Source of the DNA: Streptomyces sp. SID13726
GTDB taxonomy: Bacteria > Actinomycetota > Actinomycetes > Streptomycetales > Streptomycetaceae
DNA length: 64,000 nucleotides
Assembly (NCBI RefSeq): GCF_010548375.1
Contig: NZ_JAAGLY010000024.1
Coordinates: 58,619 to 122,618, forward strand
Reading direction: 5' to 3'
In this document: positions 7,671 to 16,833 of the stretch, piece after piece
Numbering within the stretch: the first letter of the stretch is position 1
Layout: each line of letters starts with the position of its first letter
Notes under the pieces: model-generated
Database searches by the model: none
Told to the model about the DNA's origin: nothing
The model's input: only the letters and a program-made list of their open reading frames with translations
Program-made: the position numbers and the translations under genes

Positions 7671-9343
7671 AGCAGGGCCTCCGGGATGTCCAGGTGGCGG
7701 GAGCGCAGCCATTCACCGAGGGCCTTGGCCTGCGGGTCGAAGCGGTGCTGGGCGGCGACGCCCTCACCGAGGATGCCCTCGACGACGAAGTTCAGGGCGC
7801 GGAGGTGGGGCAGGTCGTGCCGGGTGACGGTCAACTCCGCTGTCTCCGGGAGGAGTTCGCGGAGGCGGCCCTCGGTGAGGGTGTGGGCGAGCCAGCGCCA
7901 CGCCTCGTCCGTGCGGACCCAGACGCCGATGTTCGCGTTGCCGCCCTTGTCACCGCTGCGGGCACCGGCGATCAGGCCGAGGGGCGCGTGGCGGGTGGGG
8001 CCTTCCGGCAGCGGCTCGGGCAGGGGTGGTGCCGGTGAGGCATCGAGCACGGCGGTCTCCTGGGCCGGCGCCACAGGGATCCGCCGCCCGTCGTGGAGGA
8101 CGGCCACATGGTCCACGGCTCCATGGGGGACGTACACATCCTCGAAGACCCCATAGGGCGAGCCCTTCCCGGGTGGTGCCAGCACATGGAACCCGGGGTA
8201 GCTGGCGAGGGCGAGTTCCACGGCGGCACCGCTGAGCGCTCGCCCCACGGCCCCCTGGTCCGCGTCCCGGACGACGAGCCGCAGCAGCGCACTCGCCGTC
8301 TCCTCCGTGTCCGCGTCGGGCCGGTCGGTGCGGACCAGGTCCCAGGTGACGTGGGCGACCTTGGCGAGCGCGGGGCCCATCTGCTCCCGCACCAGGGCGG
8401 CCTTGGCCTCGATGTCGAGGCCGGTCAGGACAAAGGTCACCTCGTTGCGGAAGCCGCCGAGCCGGTTGAGGCCGACCTTGAGGGTGGGCGGCGGGGCCTC
8501 GCCGCGTACGCCGGTGATCCGGACGCGGTCGGGGCCGTCCTGGGTGAGCCGGACCGTGTCGAGGCGGGCGGTGACGTCGGGTCCCGCGTACCGGGCGCCC
8601 TGGGTCTCGTACAGGAGTTGGGCGGTCACCGTACCGATGTCGACGAAGCCGCCGGTGCCGGGGTGCTTGGTGATGACGGCGGTGCCGTCCTCGTGGAGTT
8701 CGGCGAGGGGGAAACCGAGCCTTCTGAGGTCGTGCCCGCCCTCGGTGAAGAACGCGTAGTTGCCGCCGGTGGCCTGGGTCCCGCACTCCAGGACATGGCC
8801 CGCGACGACGGCTCCCGCGAGACGGTCGTACTCCCCGGGCCCCCAGCCGAAGTGCGCGGCGGCGGGCCCGGTGACCAGGGCCGCGTCCGTCACCCGGCCG
8901 GTCACGACCACGTCGGCGCCCTCGCGCAGACAGGCGGTGATGCCGAAGCCGCCGAGGTAGGCGTGCGTGGCGAGGCTGCCGGGGTGACGGGCGGTGAGGC
9001 CGTCGCCCTCGACGTGGGCGACCTTGACGTCCAGGCCCAGTCGTTCAGCCAACTCCCTTATGCGGGTGGCGAGTCCGGCCGGGTTCAGTCCTCCGGCGTT
9101 CGCCACGATCGCGACACCCCGCTCGTGCGCCAGCCCCAGGCACTCCTCCAGCTGCCTCAGGAACGTGCGGGCATAGCCGGCCCCGGGGTCCTTCAGCCGG
9201 TCCCGGCCCAGGATGAGCATGGTCAGCTCGGCGAGGTAGTCGCCGGTGAGGACGTCGAGTTCACCGCCGGTGAGCATCTCGCGCATCGCGTCGAAGCGGT
9301 CGCCGTAGAAGCCGGAGGCGTTGCCTATGCGGAGGGGGGTCAT
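7667..9343 (-). CDS. AtuA family (DUF1446) acyclic terpene utilisation protein
   Basis: A 558-aa protein of the DUF1446/AtuA family. The N-terminal two thirds begin with RIGNASGFYGDR and include the conserved AGGLNPAG segment; the C-terminal ~100 residues form the AtuA ferredoxin-fold-like domain with GARSGDKGGNANIGVW. AtuA is needed for citronellol/geraniol catabolism in Pseudomonas but its biochemical role is not established. It overlaps both neighbours by four bases, so it is an integral part of this acyl-CoA operon. Full length for the family, no sign of decay. Confidence 0.9.
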   Translation of the reverse strand: MTPLRIGNASGFYGDRFDAMREMLTGGELDVLTGDYLAELTMLILGRDRLKDPGAGYARTFLRQLEECLGLAHERGVAIVANAGGLNPAGLATRIRELAERLGLDVKVAHVEGDGLTARHPGSLATHAYLGGFGITACLREGADVVVTGRVTDAALVTGPAAAHFGWGPGEYDRLAGAVVAGHVLECGTQATGGNYAFFTEGGHDLRRLGFPLAELHEDGTAVITKHPGTGGFVDIGTVTAQLLYETQGARYAGPDVTARLDTVRLTQDGPDRVRITGVRGEAPPPTLKVGLNRLGGFRNEVTFVLTGLDIEAKAALVREQMGPALAKVAHVTWDLVRTDRPDADTEETASALLRLVVRDADQGAVGRALSGAAVELALASYPGFHVLAPPGKGSPYGVFEDVYVPHGAVDHVAVLHDGRRIPVAPAQETAVLDASPAPPLPEPLPEGPTRHAPLGLIAGARSGDKGGNANIGVWVRTDEAWRWLAHTLTEGRLRELLPETAELTVTRHDLPHLRALNFVVEGILGEGVAAQHRFDPQAKALGEWLRSRHLDIPEALL

Positions 9344-10134
9344 TCGGCCGCCCCCTTGGGCGTACGGCCCTTGCCGGGTGGGCCCGCGAAGGCCTGGGCG
9401 ATGTCGAGCCAGCGTTCGGCGTCCTCACCCTCCGCGCGCAGGGCGAGGTCGGCGCGGTGGGCACGCTGGGTGACCAGGAGGCAGAGGTCGAGGGCGGGGC
9501 CGGTGACGCGGTCGACGGCGTCCTCGGGGCCGTAGACCCACAACTCGCCGCCAGGGCTGGTGAGTTCGATACGGAACTCCTCGAACGGCGGGGTCAGTCC
9601 GTGCACCCCGAAGGCGAAGTCCCGGGTACGGACGCCGAGTCGGACGATGTGCCGGATGCGGTCGGTGGGCTCCCGGGTCACGCCGAGCGCGTCCGCCACG
9701 TCCAGGCCGTGCGCCCAGGTCTCCATCAGTCGGGCGGTGGCCATGGAGGCGGTCGACATGGGCGGGCCGTACCAGGGGAAACGGGCCCCCTCCGGTGCCG
9801 CGCGCAGGGCGTCCGCCAGGTCCTCACGCCCGGCCCGCCAGTACGCCAGCAACCGCGCGGGCGGCTTCCGGGCCCCCTCCTCCGCACCGTTGTCCACGAA
9901 GTCGCCGGGCGCGGCCAGCGCCTTCTCGACCTCGCGGGAGAAGGCCTTCTGATCGGTCACGGCGAGCAGGGACGAGTGGTCGGTCCAGGCGAGATGCGCG
10001 ATCTGATGGGCCACGGTCCAGCCGGGAGCGGGGGTCGCGAGCGCCCACCGCTCCTGGCTCAACTCGGCTACCAGCAGGTCGAGTTCCTCGCTCTCCGCAC
10101 ACAGGTCGTCGATGACGGGCATGGGGTCTGCCAT
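9340..10134 (-). CDS. TIGR03084-family DinB-like metal-binding protein
   Basis: A 264-aa protein of the TIGR03084 family. The N-terminal half has the DinB/mycothiol-dependent maleylpyruvate isomerase fold signature GWTVAHQIAHLAWTDHS, whose histidines are expected metal ligands. It is the first gene of the acyl-CoA operon. Family members commonly sit beside acyl-CoA carboxylases in actinobacteria, but no reaction is known. The start is uncertain: ATG at 10134 has no clear ribosome binding site, and ATG at 10122 is an alternative. A palindrome about 35-45 bases upstream is a candidate operator. Confidence 0.82.
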   Translation of the reverse strand: MADPMPVIDDLCAESEELDLLVAELSQERWALATPAPGWTVAHQIAHLAWTDHSSLLAVTDQKAFSREVEKALAAPGDFVDNGAEEGARKPPARLLAYWRAGREDLADALRAAPEGARFPWYGPPMSTASMATARLMETWAHGLDVADALGVTREPTDRIRHIVRLGVRTRDFAFGVHGLTPPFEEFRIELTSPGGELWVYGPEDAVDRVTGPALDLCLLVTQRAHRADLALRAEGEDAERWLDIAQAFAGPPGKGRTPKGAAE

Positions 10135-10165
10135 GGGGTGAGGATGTCAGCGGCCCAGGAAACAA

Positions 10166-10179
10166 GCAAGCGTGCTTGC
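10166..10179. promoter_or_regulatory. Candidate TetR operator GCAAGC-GT-GCTTGC
   Basis: A perfect 6-bp inverted repeat with a 2-bp spacer stands in a locally AT-richer stretch just upstream of the first gene of the acyl-CoA operon. TetR regulators of fatty and branched acid operons bind short palindromes of this kind at the promoter. Assignment to the operon's own TetR protein is inference. Confidence 0.5.
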
Positions 10180-10317
10180 ATTAATTTGTTGTCCATGAGT
10201 CCGGGGCCGTGTGTGTACGGGTCGCCACTCATGGTGATTCGCGGTGGTCGCCGTAGCGGAAGCGGCGACGGCGATTGCGTCGCGGCCGCCGGCCTCGCAC
10301 ACACATCTTCCGGCCGG

Positions 10318-11295
10318 TCAGGTCAGGCGACCGCGAATCCACCATGCACAGAAGGCGGCCAAGAAGACGGTGAGGCCGAGGTAGACGCCGGTCTCGGCCC
10401 ACTGGAGGGGCCAGAAGTTGGCGGCGGGCTGGTAGGTCACCTGTTGCCGGTAGCCGGATCCGACGAGGACGGCGACACAGTCGGAGAAGGACTCGCAGCC
10501 GGTGAACGACGGTGGCAGGCCCGCGCGGTGGCCGGACGCGTCGACGGTGTGCTGGGAGAGGATCCAGGCGCCGGGTTGGCCGAAGTCCACCTCGCGCACG
10601 GCGTCGACGCCGATGTTCGTCGGCTCGACCTGCGTGAACGGCAGGGTGACCTGGACCGGGGTGGCCAGGTGCGGCCGTACCACCAGAGGCATGGCGACCT
10701 GGAGGGCGGCGAAGACGGCGAGGGTGACGGCCATCGCGGGCAGGGTGCGGCGGAACAGCACGCCGAGGGTGACACCGAGGATGAAGGCGAAGGCGGCGTA
10801 GCCGATGGGAACCACACCTCGGGCGCCGAACACCAACGGGTCGATCCTCGGGAAGAAGGGGTCCGAGGCGTCGGATCCGCCGAGGCCCACGGCCCGGTCG
10901 ACGGGCCCGCTCCACCAGGTCACCGCGAGGCTGGCGAGGCCCGCCACGATCATGGTGGCCAGACCGGCGAAGACGAGCTTCGTCGCCAGCCAGCGGGCGC
11001 GGGTGACGCTCTGGTTCCATACGAGCCGGTGGGTGCCGTCCTCCAGTTCACGCGCGATCAGCGGTGCTCCCCAGAACAGGCCGACGAGGGCCGGTACGGC
11101 GAGGACGACCGCCCATCCGACGTAGTACAGACTCTGGTCCGCGCCGGAGATCCGGCTCAGCAGGTCGCGTCCGGCGGTGTCGTAGAGCTGGGCCAGCCGG
11201 GGGCCCGTGGCCGCGAGGACGGCGGCGAGGGCGGCCACGGCGGCGAGCAGGACGGTGGCCTGGGTGCGGAACTGCCGCCAGGTCAACCAGATCAT
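10318..11295 (-). CDS. ABC-2 type transporter permease
   Basis: A 325-aa integral membrane protein with about six hydrophobic spans (for example residues 14-31, 61-76, 108-125, 165-185, 190-208 and 298-316) and a long extracytoplasmic loop before the last one. The cytosolic segment ELEDGTHRLVWNQSVTRARWLATKL is typical of ABC-2 permeases found with YtrA-type regulators. It overlaps the ATPase gene by four bases. Together they form a small ABC exporter of unknown substrate, possibly cell-envelope-stress related by analogy with Bacillus ytr. Confidence 0.88.
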   Translation of the reverse strand: MIWLTWRQFRTQATVLLAAVAALAAVLAATGPRLAQLYDTAGRDLLSRISGADQSLYYVGWAVVLAVPALVGLFWGAPLIARELEDGTHRLVWNQSVTRARWLATKLVFAGLATMIVAGLASLAVTWWSGPVDRAVGLGGSDASDPFFPRIDPLVFGARGVVPIGYAAFAFILGVTLGVLFRRTLPAMAVTLAVFAALQVAMPLVVRPHLATPVQVTLPFTQVEPTNIGVDAVREVDFGQPGAWILSQHTVDASGHRAGLPPSFTGCESFSDCVAVLVGSGYRQQVTYQPAANFWPLQWAETGVYLGLTVFLAAFCAWWIRGRLT

Positions 11296-12188
11296 CGAAG
11301 GACCTCCAGCGCGGGACGGGTGTCACGGACGGCACCGGCGGGCCGGGTCATATAGGCCAGGACGATGTCCTCCAGACCGAGCGGGCTGACGGTCCAGGCG
11401 GGATCGTGGATCGGGCCGTCGGCGCGCACCAGCAGCGTGGTCTGGCGGTCGGTGTGGCTGGCGGAGATCAAGTGCAGGCCCGCCGGAAGGGTGTCGAGGT
11501 CACGGCGGGGGCCGGTGAGCCGATGGTGGGTGGCGCGCAGGTCGTCGATGTCGCCGTCCACCTGCACCTGGGAGTCGACCAGCACGATGACGTGGTCGCA
11601 GGCCCGCTCCACATCGGAGACCAGGTGGGAGGAGAGAACCACGCTCAGTTCCTGCTCGGCCACCGCCTCCATCAGGTCCTGCATGAACTCCCGCCGGGCG
11701 AGGGGGTCGAGGGCGGCGACTGGCTCGTCCAGAATGAGCAGCTCGGGCCGCTTGGCGAGGCCCAGGGTGAGTGCGAGCTGTGCGCGCTGGCCGCCGGACA
11801 GCCTCCCCGCCTTCTGCTTGGGGTCCAGACCGAGTCGCCGGATCCGCTCCTGGGCCAGGGCGTGGTCCCAGCCGGGGTTGAGCCGGGCTCCGAGCCTGAG
11901 ATGGTCGGCGATGCTCAAGGCGGCGTACGTCGGGGTGTCCTGGGCGACGAAGCCGACCTTGGCCAGCTGTGCGGTGCCGCCCGCGGGCCGGCCCCCGCAC
12001 ACCTCCATGGTGCCGGTGGTCGGGGTCAGCATCCCGGAGGCCAGGTTCAGCAGGGTGGACTTGCCGGCCCCGTTCGGGCCGACCAGTCCCACGACCCGGC
12101 CCTCGGGCACGTCCAGGTCGCAGTTCCGCAGCGCCCAGCGCTGCTTGTACCTCTTGCCCAGGGCCTGGGCCCGTAATACCGCGCTCAC
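11292..12188 (-). CDS. ABC transporter ATP-binding protein
   Basis: A 298-aa nucleotide-binding subunit with Walker A GPNGAGKSTLL, signature LSGGQRAQLAL, Walker B LLILDEPVAAL and the H-loop region SSHLVSDVE. The C-terminal ~80 residues are a poorly conserved extension. It starts inside the end of the GntR gene and ends inside the start of the permease gene, so regulator, ATPase and permease are one coupled operon. Confidence 0.93.
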   Translation of the reverse strand: MSAVLRAQALGKRYKQRWALRNCDLDVPEGRVVGLVGPNGAGKSTLLNLASGMLTPTTGTMEVCGGRPAGGTAQLAKVGFVAQDTPTYAALSIADHLRLGARLNPGWDHALAQERIRRLGLDPKQKAGRLSGGQRAQLALTLGLAKRPELLILDEPVAALDPLARREFMQDLMEAVAEQELSVVLSSHLVSDVERACDHVIVLVDSQVQVDGDIDDLRATHHRLTGPRRDLDTLPAGLHLISASHTDRQTTLLVRADGPIHDPAWTVSPLGLEDIVLAYMTRPAGAVRDTRPALEVLR

Positions 12189-12589
12189 GCTACGTCCTCC
12201 CCAGCGGCGTTCCGAAAAGTGCTCGTGAACAGGGCCTCGATGGACTCGTCGTCGAGCCCGGCCAGTCGTGCCTTGGTCAGCCAGCGCCGCAGTTCCTGCT
12301 GGAGCGGACCGTGCGCGGCCAGCGAGGCGTCCGCCAGCGTCCGGGTCACGAACGTCCCCACGCCCGGCCGTGCGGCCACCAACCCCTCGTACTCCAGCTC
12401 CCTGTACGCCTTGAGCACGGTGTTCGGGTTGACCGCGACCTGCCTGGCCACTTCCTTGACCGTGGGCAGCCGGTCCCCCTCCTTCAGCAGGCCCAGCCGC
12501 AACGCGTGGCGTACCTGTTGGACCAGTTGTTGATACGGCGACGCACCGGACCGGTCGCTCAGGTGGAACTCAATCACCAGTTCCTCCAT
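12185..12589 (-). CDS. GntR family regulator, YtrA subfamily
   Basis: A 134-aa regulator: winged helix-turn-helix (residues about 10-78, with the recognition region VKEVARQVAVNPNTVLKAYRELE) and the very short C-terminal helix pair that defines the YtrA subgroup, which nearly always controls an adjacent ABC transporter, as here. It is the first gene of the operon. The ATG is preceded within five bases by a near-palindromic CTAGTTAGCTAG, suggesting a leaderless or very short-leader transcript that the protein represses itself. Confidence 0.92.
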   Translation of the reverse strand: MEELVIEFHLSDRSGASPYQQLVQQVRHALRLGLLKEGDRLPTVKEVARQVAVNPNTVLKAYRELEYEGLVAARPGVGTFVTRTLADASLAAHGPLQQELRRWLTKARLAGLDDESIEALFTSTFRNAAGEDVA

Positions 12590-12593
12590 TTAT

Positions 12594-12605
12594 CTAGTTA
12601 GCTAG
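12594..12605. promoter_or_regulatory. Candidate GntR/YtrA autoregulatory operator
   Basis: AT-rich near-palindrome CTAGTTAGCTAG lies immediately before the gntR start, where the -10 box of a leaderless promoter would be (TAACTA on the minus strand, five bases before ATG). Position and symmetry suggest autoregulation. Confidence 0.45.
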
Positions 12606-12644
12606 CACTTTAGCTTCCTGGGGCGGCGGTCGGTCAACACCGTG

Positions 12645-12677
12645 GGCGACTCCACGGCGACTCCACGGCGACTCCAC
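12645..12677. repeat. Short tandem repeat, 11 bp x3
   Basis: GGCGACTCCAC is repeated three times head to tail in the divergent intergenic region between gntR and the MmpS-like gene. No function is evident. Confidence 0.8.
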
Positions 12678-12796
12678 GGCGGCACCGAGGAACAATCGAG
12701 GCACTATCGAGTGAACCCACCCCATCCGCGGCAACCGCACATCCCCCGCACATGTCACACACCTCGCACGATGTGACGTATGCCCCAGGGGGGATC

Positions 12797-13429
12797 ATGA
12801 ACCAGCAGCAGTACCCACAGCACCAGCCCGGTTGGGGCGGTCCTCAACAGCCGTACGGGCAGCCGCCGTTCCAGTCGCCGCCGCCGAAGAAGGCCGGGGC
12901 CGGGAAGGTGATCGGGCTGGGGTGTCTCGGGGTTGTCGGGCTGTTCGTGCTGATCGGTGCCGTCGGCGCGGCCGTGGGCGGCGGCTCCAACAGCCCTGCT
13001 GGGGGCGGTAGTTCCACTACCGGAACCAGTAGGGACGCAGGGGCCGGTGACGCCAAGGGTGGCGCCGTCCAGGACAGTGAGAAGAAGGCCGACGGCAAGC
13101 AGGGGGCCGGTGAGAAGGGGACCGGTGAGAAGGCCGTCGTCTTCAAGGTGTGGGGCACCGCGCCTGCCGGCGTCCTCGGACCGCTCGACATCACCTACGG
13201 GTCGGACTCCGACAACCGCGACGGCGACTTCCAGGACGGCGAGTTCGAGGCGACCCTGCCGCTCGACGAGGACGCCCTGTACTTCAACGTCACCGCGCAG
13301 CTCCAGGGGTCCGGGGACATCCACTGCTCCGTCACGGTCGACGGGAAGACGAAGAAGGCCCACGCGGCGGGCGACTACAACATCTGCAACGCACAGCTCA
13401 GTTCCGGCCTGCTCGGCGGGTGGGACTGA
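12797..13429 (+). CDS. MmpS-like membrane-anchored protein
   Basis: A 210-aa protein with a Gln/Pro-rich cytosolic N-terminus (residues 1-35), one transmembrane helix (VIGLGCLGVVGLFVLIGAVG), a low-complexity Gly/Lys linker and a C-terminal beta domain of about 85 residues. That domain, with LDITYGSDS, LYFNVTAQLQGSGDIHCSV and DGKTKKAHAAGDYNICNAQ, matches the MmpS transport-accessory pattern, in which two cysteines can pair. No MmpL partner is adjacent. The ATG after AGGGGGGATC is chosen; an upstream in-frame ATG (12752) has no ribosome binding site. The next gene starts two bases after its stop. Confidence 0.75.
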   Translation: MNQQQYPQHQPGWGGPQQPYGQPPFQSPPPKKAGAGKVIGLGCLGVVGLFVLIGAVGAAVGGGSNSPAGGGSSTTGTSRDAGAGDAKGGAVQDSEKKADGKQGAGEKGTGEKAVVFKVWGTAPAGVLGPLDITYGSDSDNRDGDFQDGEFEATLPLDEDALYFNVTAQLQGSGDIHCSVTVDGKTKKAHAAGDYNICNAQLSSGLLGGWD

Positions 13430-13431
13430 CC

Positions 13432-14070
<639 letters not shown>

Positions 14071-14125
14071 GTCCGCGCCCGGCACCGCCGTAGAAACTCC
14101 CGCGCGCCCCACCCCCGCCCCGCAG

Positions 14126-14131
14126 TACCGT
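14126..14131 (+). promoter_or_regulatory. Possible leaderless promoter -10 box (TACCGT)
   Basis: TACCGT lies six bases before the GTG of the methyltransferase gene, which has no ribosome binding site. This is the usual layout of leaderless transcripts in Streptomyces. Confidence 0.4.
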
Positions 14132-14137
14132 CACCCG

Positions 14138-14878
14138 GTGATCGATGAGGACGGCTACTTCGGAGAGACCGTCGCCGCGACGTACGACGAGTCGTCGGCG
14201 GAGATGTTCGCGGCACAGGCGGTGGAGCCCGCCGTGGATCTGCTGGAGCGGCTCGCCGGGGGCGGGCGGGCGCTCGAACTGGGCGTCGGGACCGGGCGGA
14301 TCGCGTTGCCGCTGGCGCGGCGCGGGGTCGAGGTGCACGGGATCGACCTGTCGCGGGCGATGGTGCAGCGGCTGCGGGCCAAGCCCGGCGGGGATGCCGT
14401 GAAGGTGGTCGTCGGGGACTTCGCGACCGCCCGTGCGCCCGGCACCTTCTCCGTCGCGTACCTCGTCTTCAACACGATCATGAACCTGACGACCCAGGAC
14501 GCCCAGGTGGACTGCTTCCGCAATGTCGCCGCCCATCTGGAACCGGGCGGGACCTTCGTCGTCGAGGTCATGGTCCCCGAGCTGCGGAAGCTTCCGCCGG
14601 GACAGACCACCGTCCCCTTCCACGTCGGCGACAACCGCCTCGGCTTCGACACCTACGACCTCGCCACCCAGGCGATGTCCTCGCACCACGTACGGGTCGA
14701 GGACGGCCGGGGCTCCTTCTGGTCCGTCCCCTTCCGGTACGTCTGGCCCGCCGAGCTGGACCTGATGGCCCGGCTGGCCGGGATGCGGCTGCGGGAGCGG
14801 TGGGCGGACTGGGGCCGGGAGCCCTTCACCGGTGACAGCGGCAAGCATGTGTCGGTGTGGGAGAAGGTTGGGGGCTAA
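14138..14878 (+). CDS. Class I SAM-dependent methyltransferase
   Basis: A 246-aa Rossmann-fold methyltransferase. Motif I is ALELGVGTGRIALPLARRG (residues about 47-65), followed by VHGIDLSRAMVQRL (acidic ribose-binding residue) and motif II VVVGDFATA. The C-terminus YVWPAELDLMARLAGMRLRERW is typical of small-molecule methyltransferases. The substrate is unknown. The gene converges on the ABC exporter gene, their stop codons being adjacent, so it is not in the exporter operon although it could act on the same product. Confidence 0.88.
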   Translation: MIDEDGYFGETVAATYDESSAEMFAAQAVEPAVDLLERLAGGGRALELGVGTGRIALPLARRGVEVHGIDLSRAMVQRLRAKPGGDAVKVVVGDFATARAPGTFSVAYLVFNTIMNLTTQDAQVDCFRNVAAHLEPGGTFVVEVMVPELRKLPPGQTTVPFHVGDNRLGFDTYDLATQAMSSHHVRVEDGRGSFWSVPFRYVWPAELDLMARLAGMRLRERWADWGREPFTGDSGKHVSVWEKVGG

Positions 14879-16816
14879 TCAGCCCGCCCGGCCGTACGCC
14901 GTCGTCTCGCGGCCCGAGCCGTACAGGCGGGCGTAGGTACCGCCCCAGGCGAGCAGTTCGGCGTGGCGGCCCGTCTCCGTGATGCGGCCGTCTTCGAGTA
15001 CGACGATCCGGTCCGCGTCCGGGGCGAGGTCCAGGTCGTGGGTGATCATGATGGTCGTACGGCCCGCCATCAGTCGGCGCAGCGGCTCGATGACCCGGCG
15101 GGCGGCCAACGCGTCGAGACCGGTGGTCGGTTCGTCGAGGACCAGGACCGGTGAGTCCCGCAGGATCGCCCTCGCCATCGCCAGGCGCTGGAGCTGACCT
15201 CCGGACAGCCGTGCCGAGTTGGGGTCGACCTGGGTGTCATAGCCCTCGGGCAGCTCCATGACGAACTCGTGCGCGTCGGCCGCCCGCGCCGCCGCCACGA
15301 TCGCCTCCTCGCTGGCTCCGGGCCGGCCGCAGGCGATGTTCGCGCGGACCGTGTCGTGCAGGACCAGGGTCTCCTGGGGCAGCAGAGCCACGTACTCGCG
15401 CAGCCGCTCCAGCGGGAACTCGGACAACGGGACGCCGTCCAGGAGGACTTGGCCCGCCTCCGGGTCGTAGAAGCGCAGCAGGAGCTTGGAGAGGGTCGAC
15501 TTGCCCGCGCCGCTGGGGCCGGTCACGATCACCAGCTCGCCGGGGAGCACGGTAAAGGAGAGGCCGGACAGGGCTGTGGTCTCCGTGCCCGGATAGCGGA
15601 AGGACACGTCTCGTATGTCGATACGGCCGTCAGGGCGCCCCCGCTTCAGCTGTGCGCCGCCCGCCGGGTCCGTGACCGAGGGCCGCGCGTCCAGGATCTC
15701 GACCAGCCGCTCGGCGCCCGCGGTGGCCGCGGTGACCAGCAGGCCGAGTTGAGCGAGGCTGCGAACGGGCGGGTAGAGGTAGCTCAACAGGGCGGCGAAG
15801 GCGAGGAGTTGGCCCAGGGTCATCTGGCCCTCGGAGATCTCCCATACGCCGATGCCGATCACCGCAAGCACGCACAACGTCTCGATGACCTGGACGAGTT
15901 GGCCGTACGCCTGGTTGAGGCGGGCCGAGCGGACGGCGGCCCGGAACCACGCCGTGGCCTCCTGCCTCAGCCGGCGGCGCTCGGCGTCCTGGCGGCCGTA
16001 GGCCTGGGTGAGGACGAGGTTGCCGAGCGATTCCTCGACGACGGAGGTGACCGCGCCGTCGGCGACCCTGCCGTCCCGGGCGACGGCCTTGACCCCGGCG
16101 GAGAACCTGCGCGCGGCCAGCCAGAACAGCGGGGCGAGGGCGAAGGTGGCCGCGGCGAGGTCCCAGCGCAGCCAGAACGCGGCGGCCGCGTAGAAGACCG
16201 CGCTGAACAGGGCGGACGCGGTGCCGATCAGGCCGGAGACGGCCATCTGCTCGATGGCCTCGACATCACCGGTCAGACGCGACAACAGGTCGCCCTGGCG
16301 GTGGCGTTGGAAGAAGTGGGGCGGCAACCTCTGTACGTGGTCGAAGACATGCTCACGCAGTCGCATCACGAACCGCTCCGACACCCATACGGCGAGGGAG
16401 CCGCCCGCGTAGCCGATGGCGGCGCCGACCACGGCGAGCCCGAGCCACTGGGCGGCCGGTGACCAGAAGGCGTCGAGGGAGCCCTTCTGGAGGGCGTTGT
16501 CGGTGAGGTCGCCGAAGAGCAGGATCGCGGCGGTCTCGGCGAGCGCGCCGAGCACGGTGCACAGCCAGACGGCGACCAGCCAGCGCCGTAGCCCTTTGGT
16601 CATGGGCCAGAAACGGCGGAATGCGGTACGGGGATGGAGGGAGGGGAGGGCGGGGAGACCAGCGGGCGCGTACTGTTCGGGTACGGGTACGGGTACGGGA
16701 AAACCGTATTCGGAAAGAATGAAACCCGGTGGCAGCGCCCGCGGATATCCCTTTGGCGATGCCTGCGGATATTCCTTCTCCGAATTTCGCGGTGCCCGGC
16801 CTTTACGCCTGCTCAT
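14879..16816 (-). CDS. ABC exporter, fused membrane and ATPase domains (module 1)
   Basis: A 645-aa half-transporter: a proline-rich N-terminal tail of about 60 residues (including VPVPVPEQ from a 6-bp DNA repeat), a six-helix transmembrane domain (about 75-355) and a nucleotide-binding domain with GPSGAGKSTLS, LSGGQLQRLAMARA, VLVLDEPTT and ITHD. There is no C39 peptidase domain. It begins 17 bases after a 55-aa proline/arginine-rich peptide ORF with its own GGGAGGGG ribosome binding site. It is closely similar to the ABC protein of module 2, so the two are paralogues. Homodimer or heterodimer with the paralogue are both possible; peptide export is inferred from the upstream ORF. Confidence 0.9.
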   Translation of the reverse strand: MSRRKGRAPRNSEKEYPQASPKGYPRALPPGFILSEYGFPVPVPVPEQYAPAGLPALPSLHPRTAFRRFWPMTKGLRRWLVAVWLCTVLGALAETAAILLFGDLTDNALQKGSLDAFWSPAAQWLGLAVVGAAIGYAGGSLAVWVSERFVMRLREHVFDHVQRLPPHFFQRHRQGDLLSRLTGDVEAIEQMAVSGLIGTASALFSAVFYAAAAFWLRWDLAAATFALAPLFWLAARRFSAGVKAVARDGRVADGAVTSVVEESLGNLVLTQAYGRQDAERRRLRQEATAWFRAAVRSARLNQAYGQLVQVIETLCVLAVIGIGVWEISEGQMTLGQLLAFAALLSYLYPPVRSLAQLGLLVTAATAGAERLVEILDARPSVTDPAGGAQLKRGRPDGRIDIRDVSFRYPGTETTALSGLSFTVLPGELVIVTGPSGAGKSTLSKLLLRFYDPEAGQVLLDGVPLSEFPLERLREYVALLPQETLVLHDTVRANIACGRPGASEEAIVAAARAADAHEFVMELPEGYDTQVDPNSARLSGGQLQRLAMARAILRDSPVLVLDEPTTGLDALAARRVIEPLRRLMAGRTTIMITHDLDLAPDADRIVVLEDGRITETGRHAELLAWGGTYARLYGSGRETTAYGRAG

Positions 16817-16833
16817 CTCCCCTCCCGGTCGCG

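Noticed and set aside
14138..14878. Methyltransferase as a tailoring enzyme of the micropeptide module
   Set aside because: It is convergent with the exporter gene and has its own leaderless promoter; nothing links it to the peptides beyond proximity.
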